Notes: generated by a model from the sequence alone, not told the origin. Positions 7,300 through 15,929 are shown, numbered from the stretch's first letter. The stretch: DNA of 16,537 nucleotides from Firmicutes bacterium UBA2530 (GCA_002340985.1 DDNC01000005.1:1-16537), one strand, 5' to 3'. Program-made: numbers and translations.

Positions 7300-7325
7300 A
7301 TATGGTACAATATAAACTATGTTAC
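7297..7325 (-). promoter_or_regulatory. Candidate feoA promoter
   Basis: On the minus strand GTAACA (7325-7320, 4 of 6) and TATATT (7302-7297, 5 of 6) are separated by 17 bp. The -10 shares three bases with the right arm of the inverted repeat, so transcription would start inside the palindrome. The match is moderate in AT-rich DNA. Confidence 0.35.
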
Positions 7326-7326
7326 T

Positions 7327-7941
7327 TTATTTTTTGCCTTTTAATCTTTTAAGTCTGAAGAAATCTTCTCTTTCCTTTTCCTCAAGAACCTCGGTAATAT
7401 ACTTAACCTGCTCCTTGAATTTCGGTATCTGGACATATTTCAATGCGTTGGTTCTCTTCTTTGTTTTTTCTATTTCCTTGGCAAGCTTGAAAATTGAATT
7501 TTCCACCTCTGCCAACTCGTAGATTTTAACTTTAACAAGCTGAAACTTCTGTCTTGCTTCATCAAGAGATGCATTTGAATTATAGAATCCGTACACGGGA
7601 TTAATCTCTTCATCATGGTTATACTTTATTGTAGGTATATCAATACCCATAACACTTTTCAGCAATATATCGAAGTTTTCCTCTTTGGGAACGCTGTATG
7701 ATATATCTTCCACATTCTTAAATCCTAATGTTACATTTGCCTTCTGCAAGAATCCATAGGCTTCATTGAGAACATCATAGATTTCATTGTGCATGTTTTT
7801 GGCTTTATTGACAAAAACCATCATTTCCTTGATGAGAACATTCCTCTTTTTGTCTAAAAGCTCATATCCTTTTCTGGAAAGGAGCAGGGACGATTTTGCT
7901 TTTATCAGGTTCGATTTAGTAGGTGCTACCAACACTGCCAT
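7327..7941 (-). CDS. ntpD: V/A-type ATPase subunit D (central rotor shaft)
   Basis: Subunit D forms the long coiled-coil shaft that turns inside the A3B3 head and passes rotation to the membrane ring. The 204-aa protein starts MAVLVAPTKSNLIKAKSSL, the usual D-subunit N-terminus, with long amphipathic helices at both ends. The C-terminal helix includes KKRTNALKYVQIPKFKEQ, with the conserved RxNALExxxIP-type segment. The start lies 2 nt after the ntpB stop, and its GGGAGAG ribosome binding site is inside the end of ntpB, so translation is probably coupled. It is the last gene of the ATPase operon. Confidence 0.95.
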   Translation of the reverse strand: MAVLVAPTKSNLIKAKSSLLLSRKGYELLDKKRNVLIKEMMVFVNKAKNMHNEIYDVLNEAYGFLQKANVTLGFKNVEDISYSVPKEENFDILLKSVMGIDIPTIKYNHDEEINPVYGFYNSNASLDEARQKFQLVKVKIYELAEVENSIFKLAKEIEKTKKRTNALKYVQIPKFKEQVKYITEVLEEKEREDFFRLKRLKGKK

Positions 7942-7943
7942 AA

Positions 7944-9329
7944 CTATCTCTCCCTGTTGTAATCGTAATATTTCTCTATTAATTCCGTCTTCATACGATC
8001 AAGCTCTGCTGCCGGAAGAATAGATAATATATGCCATCCCAAATCTAATGTTTCTGTAATGCTGCGGTTTTCATTCTTGCCCTGAGCTATAAATTTGTTT
8101 TCCAGTTCCTGCCCGAACTCAAGATACAGTCTGTCTATATCGCTTAAGTCGTCCTCACCTATAATCTGAGCCAAGCTTCGTATATCCTGAACCTTGGAAT
8201 ATGACGCATAAATCTGGCTCTGCAGGTCGGCGTGATCCTCTCTTGTATACTCCGCTCCTATACCGTCCTTCATAAGACGTGAAAGTGACGGAAGAATATC
8301 TATAGGAGGATATACACCCTTCTGGTTGAGCTCTCTGTTCAGAACTATCTGGCCTTCTGTGATAAATCCTGTAAGGTCAGGTATAGGATGCGTAATGTCA
8401 TCATTAGGCATTGTCAGTATTGGAATAAGTGTTATAGAGCCTTCACAGCTCTTCAGCATACCTGCTCTTTCATATATTGTTGAAAGGTCAGAATATAGAT
8501 ACCCGGGATATCCCTTACGTGACGGAACTTCCTCTCTTGCTGATGATATTTCACGAAGTGCCTCTGCGTAGCTCGTCATGTCTGTCAAAACAACCACCAC
8601 ATGCATGTTGTTTTTAAAAGCTAAATACTCAGCTGCCGTAAGAGCACATCTAGGTGCGGAAATTCTTTCTATTATAGGATCATCTGCTGTATTGATATAC
8701 ATTGCAACGTGGTCCAGAACTCCTGCTGTTTCAAAGCTTTTTCTGAAGAAGTCGGCATCGTCGTGTCTAACTCCCATAGCTCCGAAAACAACGGCGAAAT
8801 TCTCAGACGTAGCACCCTTAATCTTGGCCTGCTTAACAAGCTGTGCAGCAAGCTCCTTGTGAGCCATACCGTTTCCTGAGAAAATAGGAAGCTTCTGGCC
8901 TCTTATGAGGGTCATAAGTGAATCTATGGCAGAAAAACCTGTCTGTATAAAGTTTTTAGGATATCTTCTTGCAACCGGGTTTATAGGTCTTCCGTTGATA
9001 TTTTCTCTTTCTGAGGAAATTACCTGGTATGCGCCGTCAATAGGCTGGCCTACTCCGTTGAAGGTTCTTCCCAAAATATCCTTTGAAAGCGGAATTGTCA
9101 AAGGCTCTCCGGTAAATTTAACCGATGCATTATCTGTTGATATGCCGGTTGTTCCCTCAAAAACCTGAGCAATTACTTTATCCCCTTCAATTTTTATTAT
9201 TTTCCCCTTACGGATTTCCTCATTACCTACTCTTATATTGATTATTTCCCCATAGGCAGCATCTTCGATACCTGAAAGAACTATTAAAGGACCTTCAATC
9301 TTTTCTAATTTTAAATATTCTTTTTTCAT
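7944..9329 (-). CDS. ntpB: V/A-type ATPase subunit B (non-catalytic head subunit)
   Basis: Subunit B alternates with A in the hexameric head. The 461-aa product has the expected beta-barrel domain (about 1-75, with VFEGTTGI), a nucleotide-binding-like core and a helical C-terminus. In place of a Walker A P-loop it has SGNGMAHKE (151-159), as usual for B subunits, so it does not hydrolyse ATP itself. Arg351 in LPSLSRL is the equivalent of the arginine finger that reaches into the A-subunit site. GGGAGTG precedes the ATG, and 11 nt separate it from the ntpA stop. Confidence 0.96.
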   Translation of the reverse strand: MKKEYLKLEKIEGPLIVLSGIEDAAYGEIINIRVGNEEIRKGKIIKIEGDKVIAQVFEGTTGISTDNASVKFTGEPLTIPLSKDILGRTFNGVGQPIDGAYQVISSERENINGRPINPVARRYPKNFIQTGFSAIDSLMTLIRGQKLPIFSGNGMAHKELAAQLVKQAKIKGATSENFAVVFGAMGVRHDDADFFRKSFETAGVLDHVAMYINTADDPIIERISAPRCALTAAEYLAFKNNMHVVVVLTDMTSYAEALREISSAREEVPSRKGYPGYLYSDLSTIYERAGMLKSCEGSITLIPILTMPNDDITHPIPDLTGFITEGQIVLNRELNQKGVYPPIDILPSLSRLMKDGIGAEYTREDHADLQSQIYASYSKVQDIRSLAQIIGEDDLSDIDRLYLEFGQELENKFIAQGKNENRSITETLDLGWHILSILPAAELDRMKTELIEKYYDYNRER

Positions 9330-9340
9330 CTAAACACTCC

Positions 9341-11110
9341 CTATTCATACTTTTGTCTTAAGTCAGCAAATGTTTTAACTGTCTTTTCATTTAAAACATC
9401 CAATAACTCTAATTTATCATTTGGAATGTCATATTTTATTTTTAAAATATCCTGAATGACTTCTTCTTTTCTTATTACGGAAATAGGAATTCCTACCTTC
9501 ACGCATTTCAATGCTTCTTCATAGAATGTATCTATTACCTTCAGCATCTTGTACTGTTTTTCCAATGATACGTAGGAGTCCTCCGCGTGCAGAGCGTTCT
9601 GCTGCAAGAAGCCTTTCTTGACAATTCTTGCTGTTTCCAGTATGAGAGCCTGGTCGTTTGGAAGAACATCTTCGCCGACCAGCTGTACAATCTCATTCAG
9701 CTTTTCATCTTCTTGAAGAAGTACTATCATTTTATGTCTCAGCTCAAGCATATCCGGAGCAACATTTTCTTCATACCAGTCTGCAAGCATATCCACATAT
9801 CCTGAATAGCTGGTCAGGTAGTTTATTGCAGGATAGTGTCTTGCATATGCAAGTTTTTTATCCAGCGCAAGGAAACCTGAAACGAATCTCTTTGTATTTT
9901 CAGTAACCGGTTCTGAGAAGTCTCCACCTGGAGGTGAAACAGCTCCTATTATGGTTATGGTTGCTTCATGTCCGTTTAACGTATTTACACAGCCGGCTCT
10001 TTCATAGAACTCGGCAAGTCTTGATGGCAGATATGCAGGATATCCTTCTTCCGCAGGCATTTCCTCCAGACGTCCTGAAATTTCTCTCAGCGCCTCTGCC
10101 CATCTTGATGTTGAGTCAGCCATTATTGCAACGTCATAACCCATATCTCTGTAGTATTCAGCCATAGTTATGCCAGTATAAATACTTGCTTCACGGGCGG
10201 CAACAGGCATATTGGAAGTATTGGCTATGAGGACAGTTCTCTCCATAAGAGGTCTGTTTGTTCTCGGGTCAATAAGTTTCGGGAATTCTTCCAGAACGTC
10301 TGTCATTTCGTTACCGCGCTCTCCGCAACCTATATATACTATTATGTCTGCGTCACTCCATTTTGCCAACTGATGCTGTGTTACTGTCTTTCCTGTACCG
10401 AAGCCTCCCGGAAGTCCTATGGTTCCGCCCTTTGCAATTGGGTAGAATGTATCGATAACTCTCTGTCCAGTAATCAAAGGTCTGTATATAGGAAGTCTTT
10501 CCTTAATAGGTCTTGGATTTCTTACAGGCCATTGTGTGCAAAGTGTAAGTTCCACTGTTTCTTTATTTTCTTTTTCCAGCACCGCAATACAGTCATTAAG
10601 TCTGTATTTTCCGCTTGGTTTAATTTCTTTTACTTTTCCGCTCACATTGTAGGGAACCATTATTTTATGAAGAATTCGGTGCGTTTCCTGCACTGTTGCA
10701 TAAACATCTCCGGCTTTCAGGCTATCTCCTGCTTTAGCGGTTACAGTCACATCCCATTCTTTTTCCATATCCAGAGATACCAGGCCTATACCTTCAGGGA
10801 TAAAGTCCTTGTTCATGCTCTGAATTTTTTCAAGGGGTCTTTGAATACCATCAAAGATATTACCGATCATTCCCGGCCCCAAAGTTACGGACAAGGGAAG
10901 ACCTGTTGAAAAAATCGGCTCTCCAGCTTTCAATCCTTCTGTTTCTTCATAAACCTGCACCGTAGCCACGCTGCCTTCGATTGAAACAACTTCTCCGATG
11001 AGCTTTTGCTTTCCTACAGTAACCATTTCATGAACCATAAATGAGCCCATGTTGAGACCTTTAACAACAGGTCCGTTTATTGAACTAACAATTCCTTGAA
11101 TATTAGCCAT
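9341..11110 (-). CDS. ntpA: V/A-type ATPase subunit A (catalytic)
   Basis: Subunit A is the catalytic ATPase or ATP synthase subunit of the soluble head. In the 589-aa product, residues 1-70 form the beta-barrel, about 110-190 the bulge domain specific to A subunits, GGFGTGKT at 235-242 is the P-loop (Lys241), and GCGERGNE carries the catalytic Glu264. The SRLAEFYERAG region is also typical. I chose the ATG at 11110 because AGGTGAT lies just before it and MANIQGIVSSINGPVV is the normal N-terminus; an in-frame start 27 nt upstream lies inside ntpE. The start overlaps the end of ntpE by 8 nt, which implies translational coupling. Confidence 0.97.
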   Translation of the reverse strand: MANIQGIVSSINGPVVKGLNMGSFMVHEMVTVGKQKLIGEVVSIEGSVATVQVYEETEGLKAGEPIFSTGLPLSVTLGPGMIGNIFDGIQRPLEKIQSMNKDFIPEGIGLVSLDMEKEWDVTVTAKAGDSLKAGDVYATVQETHRILHKIMVPYNVSGKVKEIKPSGKYRLNDCIAVLEKENKETVELTLCTQWPVRNPRPIKERLPIYRPLITGQRVIDTFYPIAKGGTIGLPGGFGTGKTVTQHQLAKWSDADIIVYIGCGERGNEMTDVLEEFPKLIDPRTNRPLMERTVLIANTSNMPVAAREASIYTGITMAEYYRDMGYDVAIMADSTSRWAEALREISGRLEEMPAEEGYPAYLPSRLAEFYERAGCVNTLNGHEATITIIGAVSPPGGDFSEPVTENTKRFVSGFLALDKKLAYARHYPAINYLTSYSGYVDMLADWYEENVAPDMLELRHKMIVLLQEDEKLNEIVQLVGEDVLPNDQALILETARIVKKGFLQQNALHAEDSYVSLEKQYKMLKVIDTFYEEALKCVKVGIPISVIRKEEVIQDILKIKYDIPNDKLELLDVLNEKTVKTFADLRQKYE

Positions 11111-11738
11111 TGTAATCACCTGCTTCCAAAGACTCAAATATTGTCTGCATGATGTAAGTTTTATTGTCTTCTAAAATTACATCAACAGATCTGTCCAGCT
11201 TTATGTTCTTTTCTGTTATTTCTGCAATAATTCCTCCCATAATATCTTCTGTAGTTTTGAAGATAATATTTCCGGAGTTATTTTTGCTGATTTCGTCTTT
11301 TATAAAATCGCCGTATTTTTCCTTATCCCTATTAGTTACATAAACAACTACATCATTATTAGCGTAGCTTTTTATATCTTCAGATAATCCGGATATTATT
11401 TTTGACAAATACGATTTATATTCATTTGAAGCGATAAATTCTTTCAATGTATTCCTGAAATTATCCATGAAAATATAATAGTATTTTTCTTTCAATGCCA
11501 TAATATCTTTTTTTATGATTACCTTTGATTTACTAATACTCTCAGCGCGTTTTATCTCAGCTCTTTTAGATGCTCTTTCTTCTATATCCTTCGCTTCTTT
11601 ATCTACGTTGTTTTTTGATTTCTCAACTTTAACTTCATATGTTGCTTCCAATTCTTTCAAATCTTCAGCCATATGAATATCCATAGATTGATTCAGAAGC
11701 TTATAAAAAAGTTTAATTTTATCTTCTATTGTAATCAT
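11103..11738 (-). CDS. ntpE: V/A-type ATPase subunit E (peripheral stalk)
   Basis: Subunit E pairs with the H/G-type subunit in the peripheral stalks that hold the head against rotation. The 211-aa product has a long charged N-terminal coiled coil (about 10-95, many Lys/Glu with KRAEIKRAES) and a globular C-terminus. The diagnostic stretch is EDIMGGIIAEITEKNIKLDRS followed by VDVILED. I chose the ATG at 11738 because GAGGTGG precedes it; an in-frame ATG 24 nt upstream would lie inside ntpF. The ntpF stop is 7 nt upstream and ntpA overlaps the 3' end by 8 nt. Confidence 0.93.
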   Translation of the reverse strand: MITIEDKIKLFYKLLNQSMDIHMAEDLKELEATYEVKVEKSKNNVDKEAKDIEERASKRAEIKRAESISKSKVIIKKDIMALKEKYYYIFMDNFRNTLKEFIASNEYKSYLSKIISGLSEDIKSYANNDVVVYVTNRDKEKYGDFIKDEISKNNSGNIIFKTTEDIMGGIIAEITEKNIKLDRSVDVILEDNKTYIMQTIFESLEAGDYNG

Positions 11739-11745
11739 ATCCACC

Positions 11746-12054
11746 TCATATATGAATGCCAACTGAATCTCGTATATAATCTTTTATGGCATTATATTCT
11801 CTGATAGACCCGTGTCTGTCAGGAATCTCAATGATCAGAGGAGTTTTGGATTTCAGTTTGTATTCCAAGTACTCGTCTTTTATCATATCAACAATTTTTT
11901 CTGTAAGAATCAAGATACCTATATCTTGATTCTTTACAGCAGTCTTCATTTCTTTTAATGCATTTTCCCTGTCATTGACGATTATACCGTCAATTCCTGC
12001 CAACCTCAGTCCTACCCAGGTATCCATGTTATCGCTTATTAAATAAGACCTCAT
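11746..12054 (-). CDS. ntpF: V/A-type ATPase subunit F (central stalk)
   Basis: Subunit F is a small Rossmann-like protein that binds the D shaft in the rotor; in E. hirae its gene is called ntpG. The 102-aa product shows the family pattern: an N-terminal strand ending in DNMDTWVGLRLAGIDG, then DIGILILTEKIVDMI, then the PLIIEIPDRHG strand-loop, and a C-terminal helix. The ribosome binding site is a modest AAGAGAAG. It lies 19 nt after ntpK and 7 nt before ntpE. In E. hirae and Thermus it is placed after E and C, so this position before E is different. Confidence 0.92.
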   Translation of the reverse strand: MRSYLISDNMDTWVGLRLAGIDGIIVNDRENALKEMKTAVKNQDIGILILTEKIVDMIKDEYLEYKLKSKTPLIIEIPDRHGSIREYNAIKDYIRDSVGIHI

Positions 12055-12073
12055 ATTGCTTCTCTTTTCATTA

Positions 12074-12520
12074 TTAAACGAACAGAATCAATATTGATAT
12101 AATCATACCATAAATTGATATACCTTCGGCCATACCAACGAAGATTAATGTTTTACCAAGTAAGGACGGATCTTCCGAAATTGCTCCTATTGCTGATGAA
12201 CCAACAGAACCAACTGCCATACCTGTAGCTATTGTTGCAATACCTGTTGCTAATGCTGCAGAAAAATATTTAATACCTTCACCTATAGAAATTCCTGCTG
12301 CTGCAGCTGCTGTTTCTGCTGCTACAGCTGTTTCTGCCATTACATTACCACCAAAAATTGTTGATATTATTGCCCCTGCCATTACGAGACCAAATGCTGA
12401 AGCTGTAGTTAAAATTGCTTTTTTAATATTTCCTTTTTTATTGTTTTTCATTGCTTTAAATCCATAAATGATTGTTCCTATTGATATAGCTGCTGCTAAT
12501 ACTAAAGATATAATTTGCAT
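12074..12520 (-). CDS. ntpK: V/A-type ATPase subunit K (rotor ring proteolipid)
   Basis: Subunit K forms the membrane rotor ring that carries the coupling ion. The 148-aa product has four hydrophobic segments (about 3-24, 35-57, 83-112 and 121-147). The second hairpin is typical: GMAVGSVGSSAIGAISEDPS, then the ion-binding Glu132 in MAEGISIYG. The first hairpin has no carboxylate and no PGTQG-like motif; a basic loop (KNNKKGNIKK) lies between segments 1 and 2. Residues 62-75 are an Ala-rich linker containing AETAVA/AETAAA. The AAAGGAG site is 11 nt from the ATG in an almost pure A/T leader, which may favour the high translation a ring subunit needs (inference). The coupling ion cannot be assigned from sequence. 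Confidence 0.93.
   Translation of the reverse strand: MQIISLVLAAAISIGTIIYGFKAMKNNKKGNIKKAILTTASAFGLVMAGAIISTIFGGNVMAETAVAAETAAAAAGISIGEGIKYFSAALATGIATIATGMAVGSVGSSAIGAISEDPSLLGKTLIFVGMAEGISIYGMIISILILFV
12302..12337 (-). repeat. Tandem 18-bp repeat coding an Ala-rich hexapeptide pair in ntpK
   Basis: Two adjacent 18-bp units encode AETAVA and AETAAA (NtpK residues 62-73). They agree at 15 of 18 positions, with the first 11 identical. They lie in the linker between the two membrane hairpins. Confidence 0.7.
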
Positions 12521-12556
12521 AATTTTAAATTCTCCTTTAAATTTGTAATTTATTTA

Positions 12557-14542
12557 TTAGTTTAATTTTATCGGTTTAAATGCAACTCCGCCGCCCTTGA
12601 AATATTTTCCGAACATTTCATAGTAATGCAGACGAAGACTTTGAATTAATACGACCAATCCTTCAAGCGAAAGAATCAGTATGTTTCCTACAACAAGTAT
12701 CAGTATTTGCAGGAAGATATTAGGCATCATTTTTGATATAACCATGAATGCCAAGAACAAGCCGGCATGGTTCAATGCAAATGCGCCTACACGCACGAAG
12801 GATATAGAATTACTCAGTGTACCCAAAATAGTTTCTATTGCTTCGAATATGCTTTCGGTCAAATATTCGCCGGGGCTTTCATGGAATAAAGGTCTGTGAC
12901 CTGTTACCAAGCTTGTAAGCGGCTGCTTCATGATAAGTACAGCTAAGCTTATCAAAAGTGTTGTAAGAGGAATGCTCATTGGCACATTGAATATTCCTGT
13001 TAAAGCAACTATTGTCATAATAAAGCTTATAAAGAATATATAACCAAATATACCGTTCTTACCAAATATACCCTCTTCAATATCGCCTCTTTTCAGCGAA
13101 TTAGCCGTGCCTAATACATATGACACTGTTAGTGCCAAAATACCAAACAATATACCTGCAACCAAAATCATAGGTATGTTGTCGGGGCTTAGAGGACTTC
13201 CGTGCAGTATGCCAGGAATCCACGGAAGTTCATGTTTTTCCAAGCCGAACAAACTACCGTATATGCATCCAAAAAACATTGAGCTTGCTCCAAGTCTGAT
13301 TGCAACACCGCTTGCCGCTTCCATTTTCTTTCTCAGCAGAAGACCTGCCAGCACATAAACCAATCCCTGTCCTATATCACCAAACATTATTCCAAATGCC
13401 AGACAGAAAGTGATTGCTAAAATAGGCGTAGGATCAATTTCGTCATAAGCCGGCAACCCGTACATATTAACTATCATTTCAAAAGGTTTTGAGAACCAGT
13501 TGTTTTTTAATTTTGTAGGTGCAATTACATCATCGCTGAATTCCTGAGGTGTTTTCGATGAAATAAGGTATTTGTCAGTAACACTTGCAATAACTTTTTC
13601 AACCTCAGCCTTGTTCTTTTCTTCCACCCATACATCAAGGGCAAAAGCATTGTTACCAAAATCAGCTCTCTGCTCAAGCTCGGCAATTTTGTCCTCCAGC
13701 TTGAACACATTATAAATTTTAAATATAGTTTTCTTGTTGTCTTCAGTTTCAGCTTCTATTGAAGATGATAAAGAAGTTATGTCCTTCTGCAACTCGTCAA
13801 TTTTAGCGTCTATCTTCACAAGCTTTTCCGCAGCGCTGCCTTCATATTCCTCAGGAATTACAAGCTCGCTCCAGTTCAGAGATTTTAAAAGATTATCTGT
13901 TTCTTCCTTGAATTGCTTAGGATAGATAATCATGTACAAATCCTCTGTAGATGACTTTATATTTCCAATTTTTAAAACAATCGCACTTAAATTTTCATAG
14001 TTTTTCTTCAGGCGTGATTTGTTTTCTGTCACAAATGAACCTATTTCATAATAGAAATAATTTAAATCGGCAATTTTATTGAAATCAACATCCTTATCTG
14101 CGATGCTGTCAATCTTGCCTTTCAACTCTAAAAGTTCGCTTATTTGCTGCCTTTTATTGTTTATTTCATTTACCCTTCCACCTATAGTAAGCTGGATTCT
14201 TGATAAATCTTTCTTTGCTTGTTCATAATCATAATTACTTTCAAGCAACAGTTTTTTATCTATTTTTAATTCCAGACCTAAGCCGCGGCTCAATTCTTCA
14301 ACAGAGCTCAAGCAATCGCTGCAGCTGTTGTGAATATTGTTAGGATCTACAATATTGTAGATGGATGAACCGATTATTTCCGATTCGTATTGATGCACTG
14401 CCAGATAATTATTATAGGCACTGCTGTTTTCCACATTCATGTTTAAATGTGCATTTTCACAGAATATAAGTTCTTTTAATATTTCGTGCATATCTTCTAT
14501 CGAACCTATTATTTTTAAAAGAACCATTTTTTCAATAGCCAT
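12557..14542 (-). CDS. ntpI: V/A-type ATPase subunit I (membrane stator, a-subunit)
   Basis: Subunit I forms the stator half-channels next to the K ring. The 661-aa product has a soluble N-terminal half (about 1-360) with coiled-coil stretches that bind the peripheral stalks, and a C-terminal half with about seven or eight membrane segments. The essential arginine is visible as Arg584 in SFVRVGAFALNHAG. The LRLHYYEMFGKYFKGGG C-terminus is typical. LAFGIMFGDIGQG at about residues 377-390 matches the conserved first membrane region. GGAGGAGG lies 6 nt before the ATG. The gene is placed between ntpC and ntpK. Confidence 0.95.
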   Translation of the reverse strand: MAIEKMVLLKIIGSIEDMHEILKELIFCENAHLNMNVENSSAYNNYLAVHQYESEIIGSSIYNIVDPNNIHNSCSDCLSSVEELSRGLGLELKIDKKLLLESNYDYEQAKKDLSRIQLTIGGRVNEINNKRQQISELLELKGKIDSIADKDVDFNKIADLNYFYYEIGSFVTENKSRLKKNYENLSAIVLKIGNIKSSTEDLYMIIYPKQFKEETDNLLKSLNWSELVIPEEYEGSAAEKLVKIDAKIDELQKDITSLSSSIEAETEDNKKTIFKIYNVFKLEDKIAELEQRADFGNNAFALDVWVEEKNKAEVEKVIASVTDKYLISSKTPQEFSDDVIAPTKLKNNWFSKPFEMIVNMYGLPAYDEIDPTPILAITFCLAFGIMFGDIGQGLVYVLAGLLLRKKMEAASGVAIRLGASSMFFGCIYGSLFGLEKHELPWIPGILHGSPLSPDNIPMILVAGILFGILALTVSYVLGTANSLKRGDIEEGIFGKNGIFGYIFFISFIMTIVALTGIFNVPMSIPLTTLLISLAVLIMKQPLTSLVTGHRPLFHESPGEYLTESIFEAIETILGTLSNSISFVRVGAFALNHAGLFLAFMVISKMMPNIFLQILILVVGNILILSLEGLVVLIQSLRLHYYEMFGKYFKGGGVAFKPIKLN

Positions 14543-14560
14543 CCAAAGCCTCCTCCCTAC

Positions 14561-15598
14561 CTATATATTAAATGCTAAATATTCTTTTAGCTTGTCTTTA
14601 GGAACATTGTACTGAATTCCCTCGGTTATTGATGTTAAATCATTTACTATTATGTCCAATAAATAAACAAAAGATATAACTATGCCTATGTTGTGATATT
14701 TTTTAGTTTTAAGATAATCAAACATATAATAGTCTATTACAACGTTAATATCCATTTCGGCATCGTTTAAATCTTTGAAAAGGTCATACTTCAGAAAATC
14801 CTGAACCATCCCTTTGAATTCGTCTATCGACTGTGAATAGCATAATTTTTTCAATTTGCTATAGTCGATTATTTTACCGCCTTCAAGGCTGTAAATAAAT
14901 ATTTCCTCAGATGATATGCTGTAATACTTTAATGCTCTAAAAATCCATTGAATATTCAACAAATCTATCTTGAATCCTATTATTTCTTTGGCAGCGTTTC
15001 TATCTTCTTTGTCCAACTTTTCAGCTCTGTCAAAAAGAGACCTGTAGTATGCCATATACAATTTCATTTCAATGTGAAAATCTCTTTTTAAAGCATCTTC
15101 CTTGGTAAGGTTGTTTAAGCCGCTGTAATAGGCAGTGCCCTTGAGCTTCTTCGATAGCTGATCAATACTTGTGGCAGTCAGTAAATCGTCAAAATCTAAA
15201 GTTTCAAATAATTCCGAATGTATAAATCTGTCCTTTATACCATCCAGTGACTCTTCTCTTGATAATTTTCTGATAATTAAGCTTAAATCATTGATTTCTT
15301 CTTCCACTAAAAAAGTCTTCAGAAATTCTTTATAGTCACCGGAAAAATAATGGAGTAAATTTTCCACTTCAATCCGTCTGAATTTGCCTAATATTGTTTC
15401 AAGATTTACTCTTTGGCTTTCGCTGCTGTCAGCATCCTTAAACGCCTTTGCAAACTCCACATTATTTTTTAAAAGATCGGCAAGCTGCTCAACAGAACCG
15501 CATTCAACGAACTTATTCCAATCGCCTTTGCTCAGAATACGCCCTTTTTTTGTCGCAATCTTCGTATTTACAGCATAAAATGCCATGTTAGGGTTCAT
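14561..15598 (-). CDS. ntpC: V/A-type ATPase subunit C (rotor socket, d-type)
   Basis: Subunit C is a cytoplasmic, all-helical protein that caps the K ring and receives the D/F shaft. The 345-aa product fits the family (about 330-350 aa) and shows AFYAVNTKIATKKGRILSK at the N-terminus, a region around ENLLHYFSGDY, and IQWIFRALKYY followed by a repeated helical pattern. I chose the ATG at 15598 because GGAGGG lies 5 nt upstream; an in-frame start 18 nt further up lies inside the preceding gene. It starts 1 nt after the stop of the H-subunit gene. Its place before ntpI is not the E. hirae or Thermus position. Confidence 0.92.
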   Translation of the reverse strand: MNPNMAFYAVNTKIATKKGRILSKGDWNKFVECGSVEQLADLLKNNVEFAKAFKDADSSESQRVNLETILGKFRRIEVENLLHYFSGDYKEFLKTFLVEEEINDLSLIIRKLSREESLDGIKDRFIHSELFETLDFDDLLTATSIDQLSKKLKGTAYYSGLNNLTKEDALKRDFHIEMKLYMAYYRSLFDRAEKLDKEDRNAAKEIIGFKIDLLNIQWIFRALKYYSISSEEIFIYSLEGGKIIDYSKLKKLCYSQSIDEFKGMVQDFLKYDLFKDLNDAEMDINVVIDYYMFDYLKTKKYHNIGIVISFVYLLDIIVNDLTSITEGIQYNVPKDKLKEYLAFNI

Positions 15599-15599
15599 A

Positions 15600-15929
15600 T
15601 TAACCCTCCAATACAAATAACTTGTTAAATATTTTTTGAATTAATTCAGTTTCTGCTTTTGAATAGTCTTTATCTATTGAAGCAGATATTTTTTGTATTT
15701 GTTCCTTGTGAGACTTTTCTGTCTCAATGATAAAAGCATCTGTTTCTTCGGCTATGGTCTGCGCTTTATTTTTTGCAGACGTAAGCTTTTCATCCCGATA
15801 GGCTGATATCATATTTTCGAAGTCCTGCTTTTTATTGAATAAGGTTTGTTCATTCTTTGTCTTATTCTCAAAAGCCAGAGTATCGATTTCTATAATTTGT
15901 TCAATTATATCTTTCAAATAGTCCTTCAC
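15600..15929 (-). CDS. ahaH: V/A-type ATPase peripheral stalk subunit H/G
   Basis: This is the small coiled-coil partner of subunit E in the peripheral stalk (AhaH in archaea, ntpF in E. hirae). The product of up to 109 aa is almost entirely heptad-like helix rich in Lys, Glu and Gln, with no membrane segment. The assignment rests on this composition, its size and its place as first gene of the ATPase operon; sequence conservation in this family is low. The start is uncertain. AAGGA directly touches the GTG at 15929, leaving no spacing, so the in-frame TTG at 15917 (AAGGAG 11 nt and GAAGG 5 nt upstream) may be the true start. The longest frame is given. Confidence 0.8.
   Translation of the reverse strand: MKDYLKDIIEQIIEIDTLAFENKTKNEQTLFNKKQDFENMISAYRDEKLTSAKNKAQTIAEETDAFIIETEKSHKEQIQKISASIDKDYSKAETELIQKIFNKLFVLEG

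Noticed and set aside
10373..10909. A 178-codon plus-strand frame opposite ntpA
   Set aside because: It lies fully opposite the conserved catalytic subunit A gene, with low-complexity Phe/Ser/Cys-rich composition typical of an antisense shadow.
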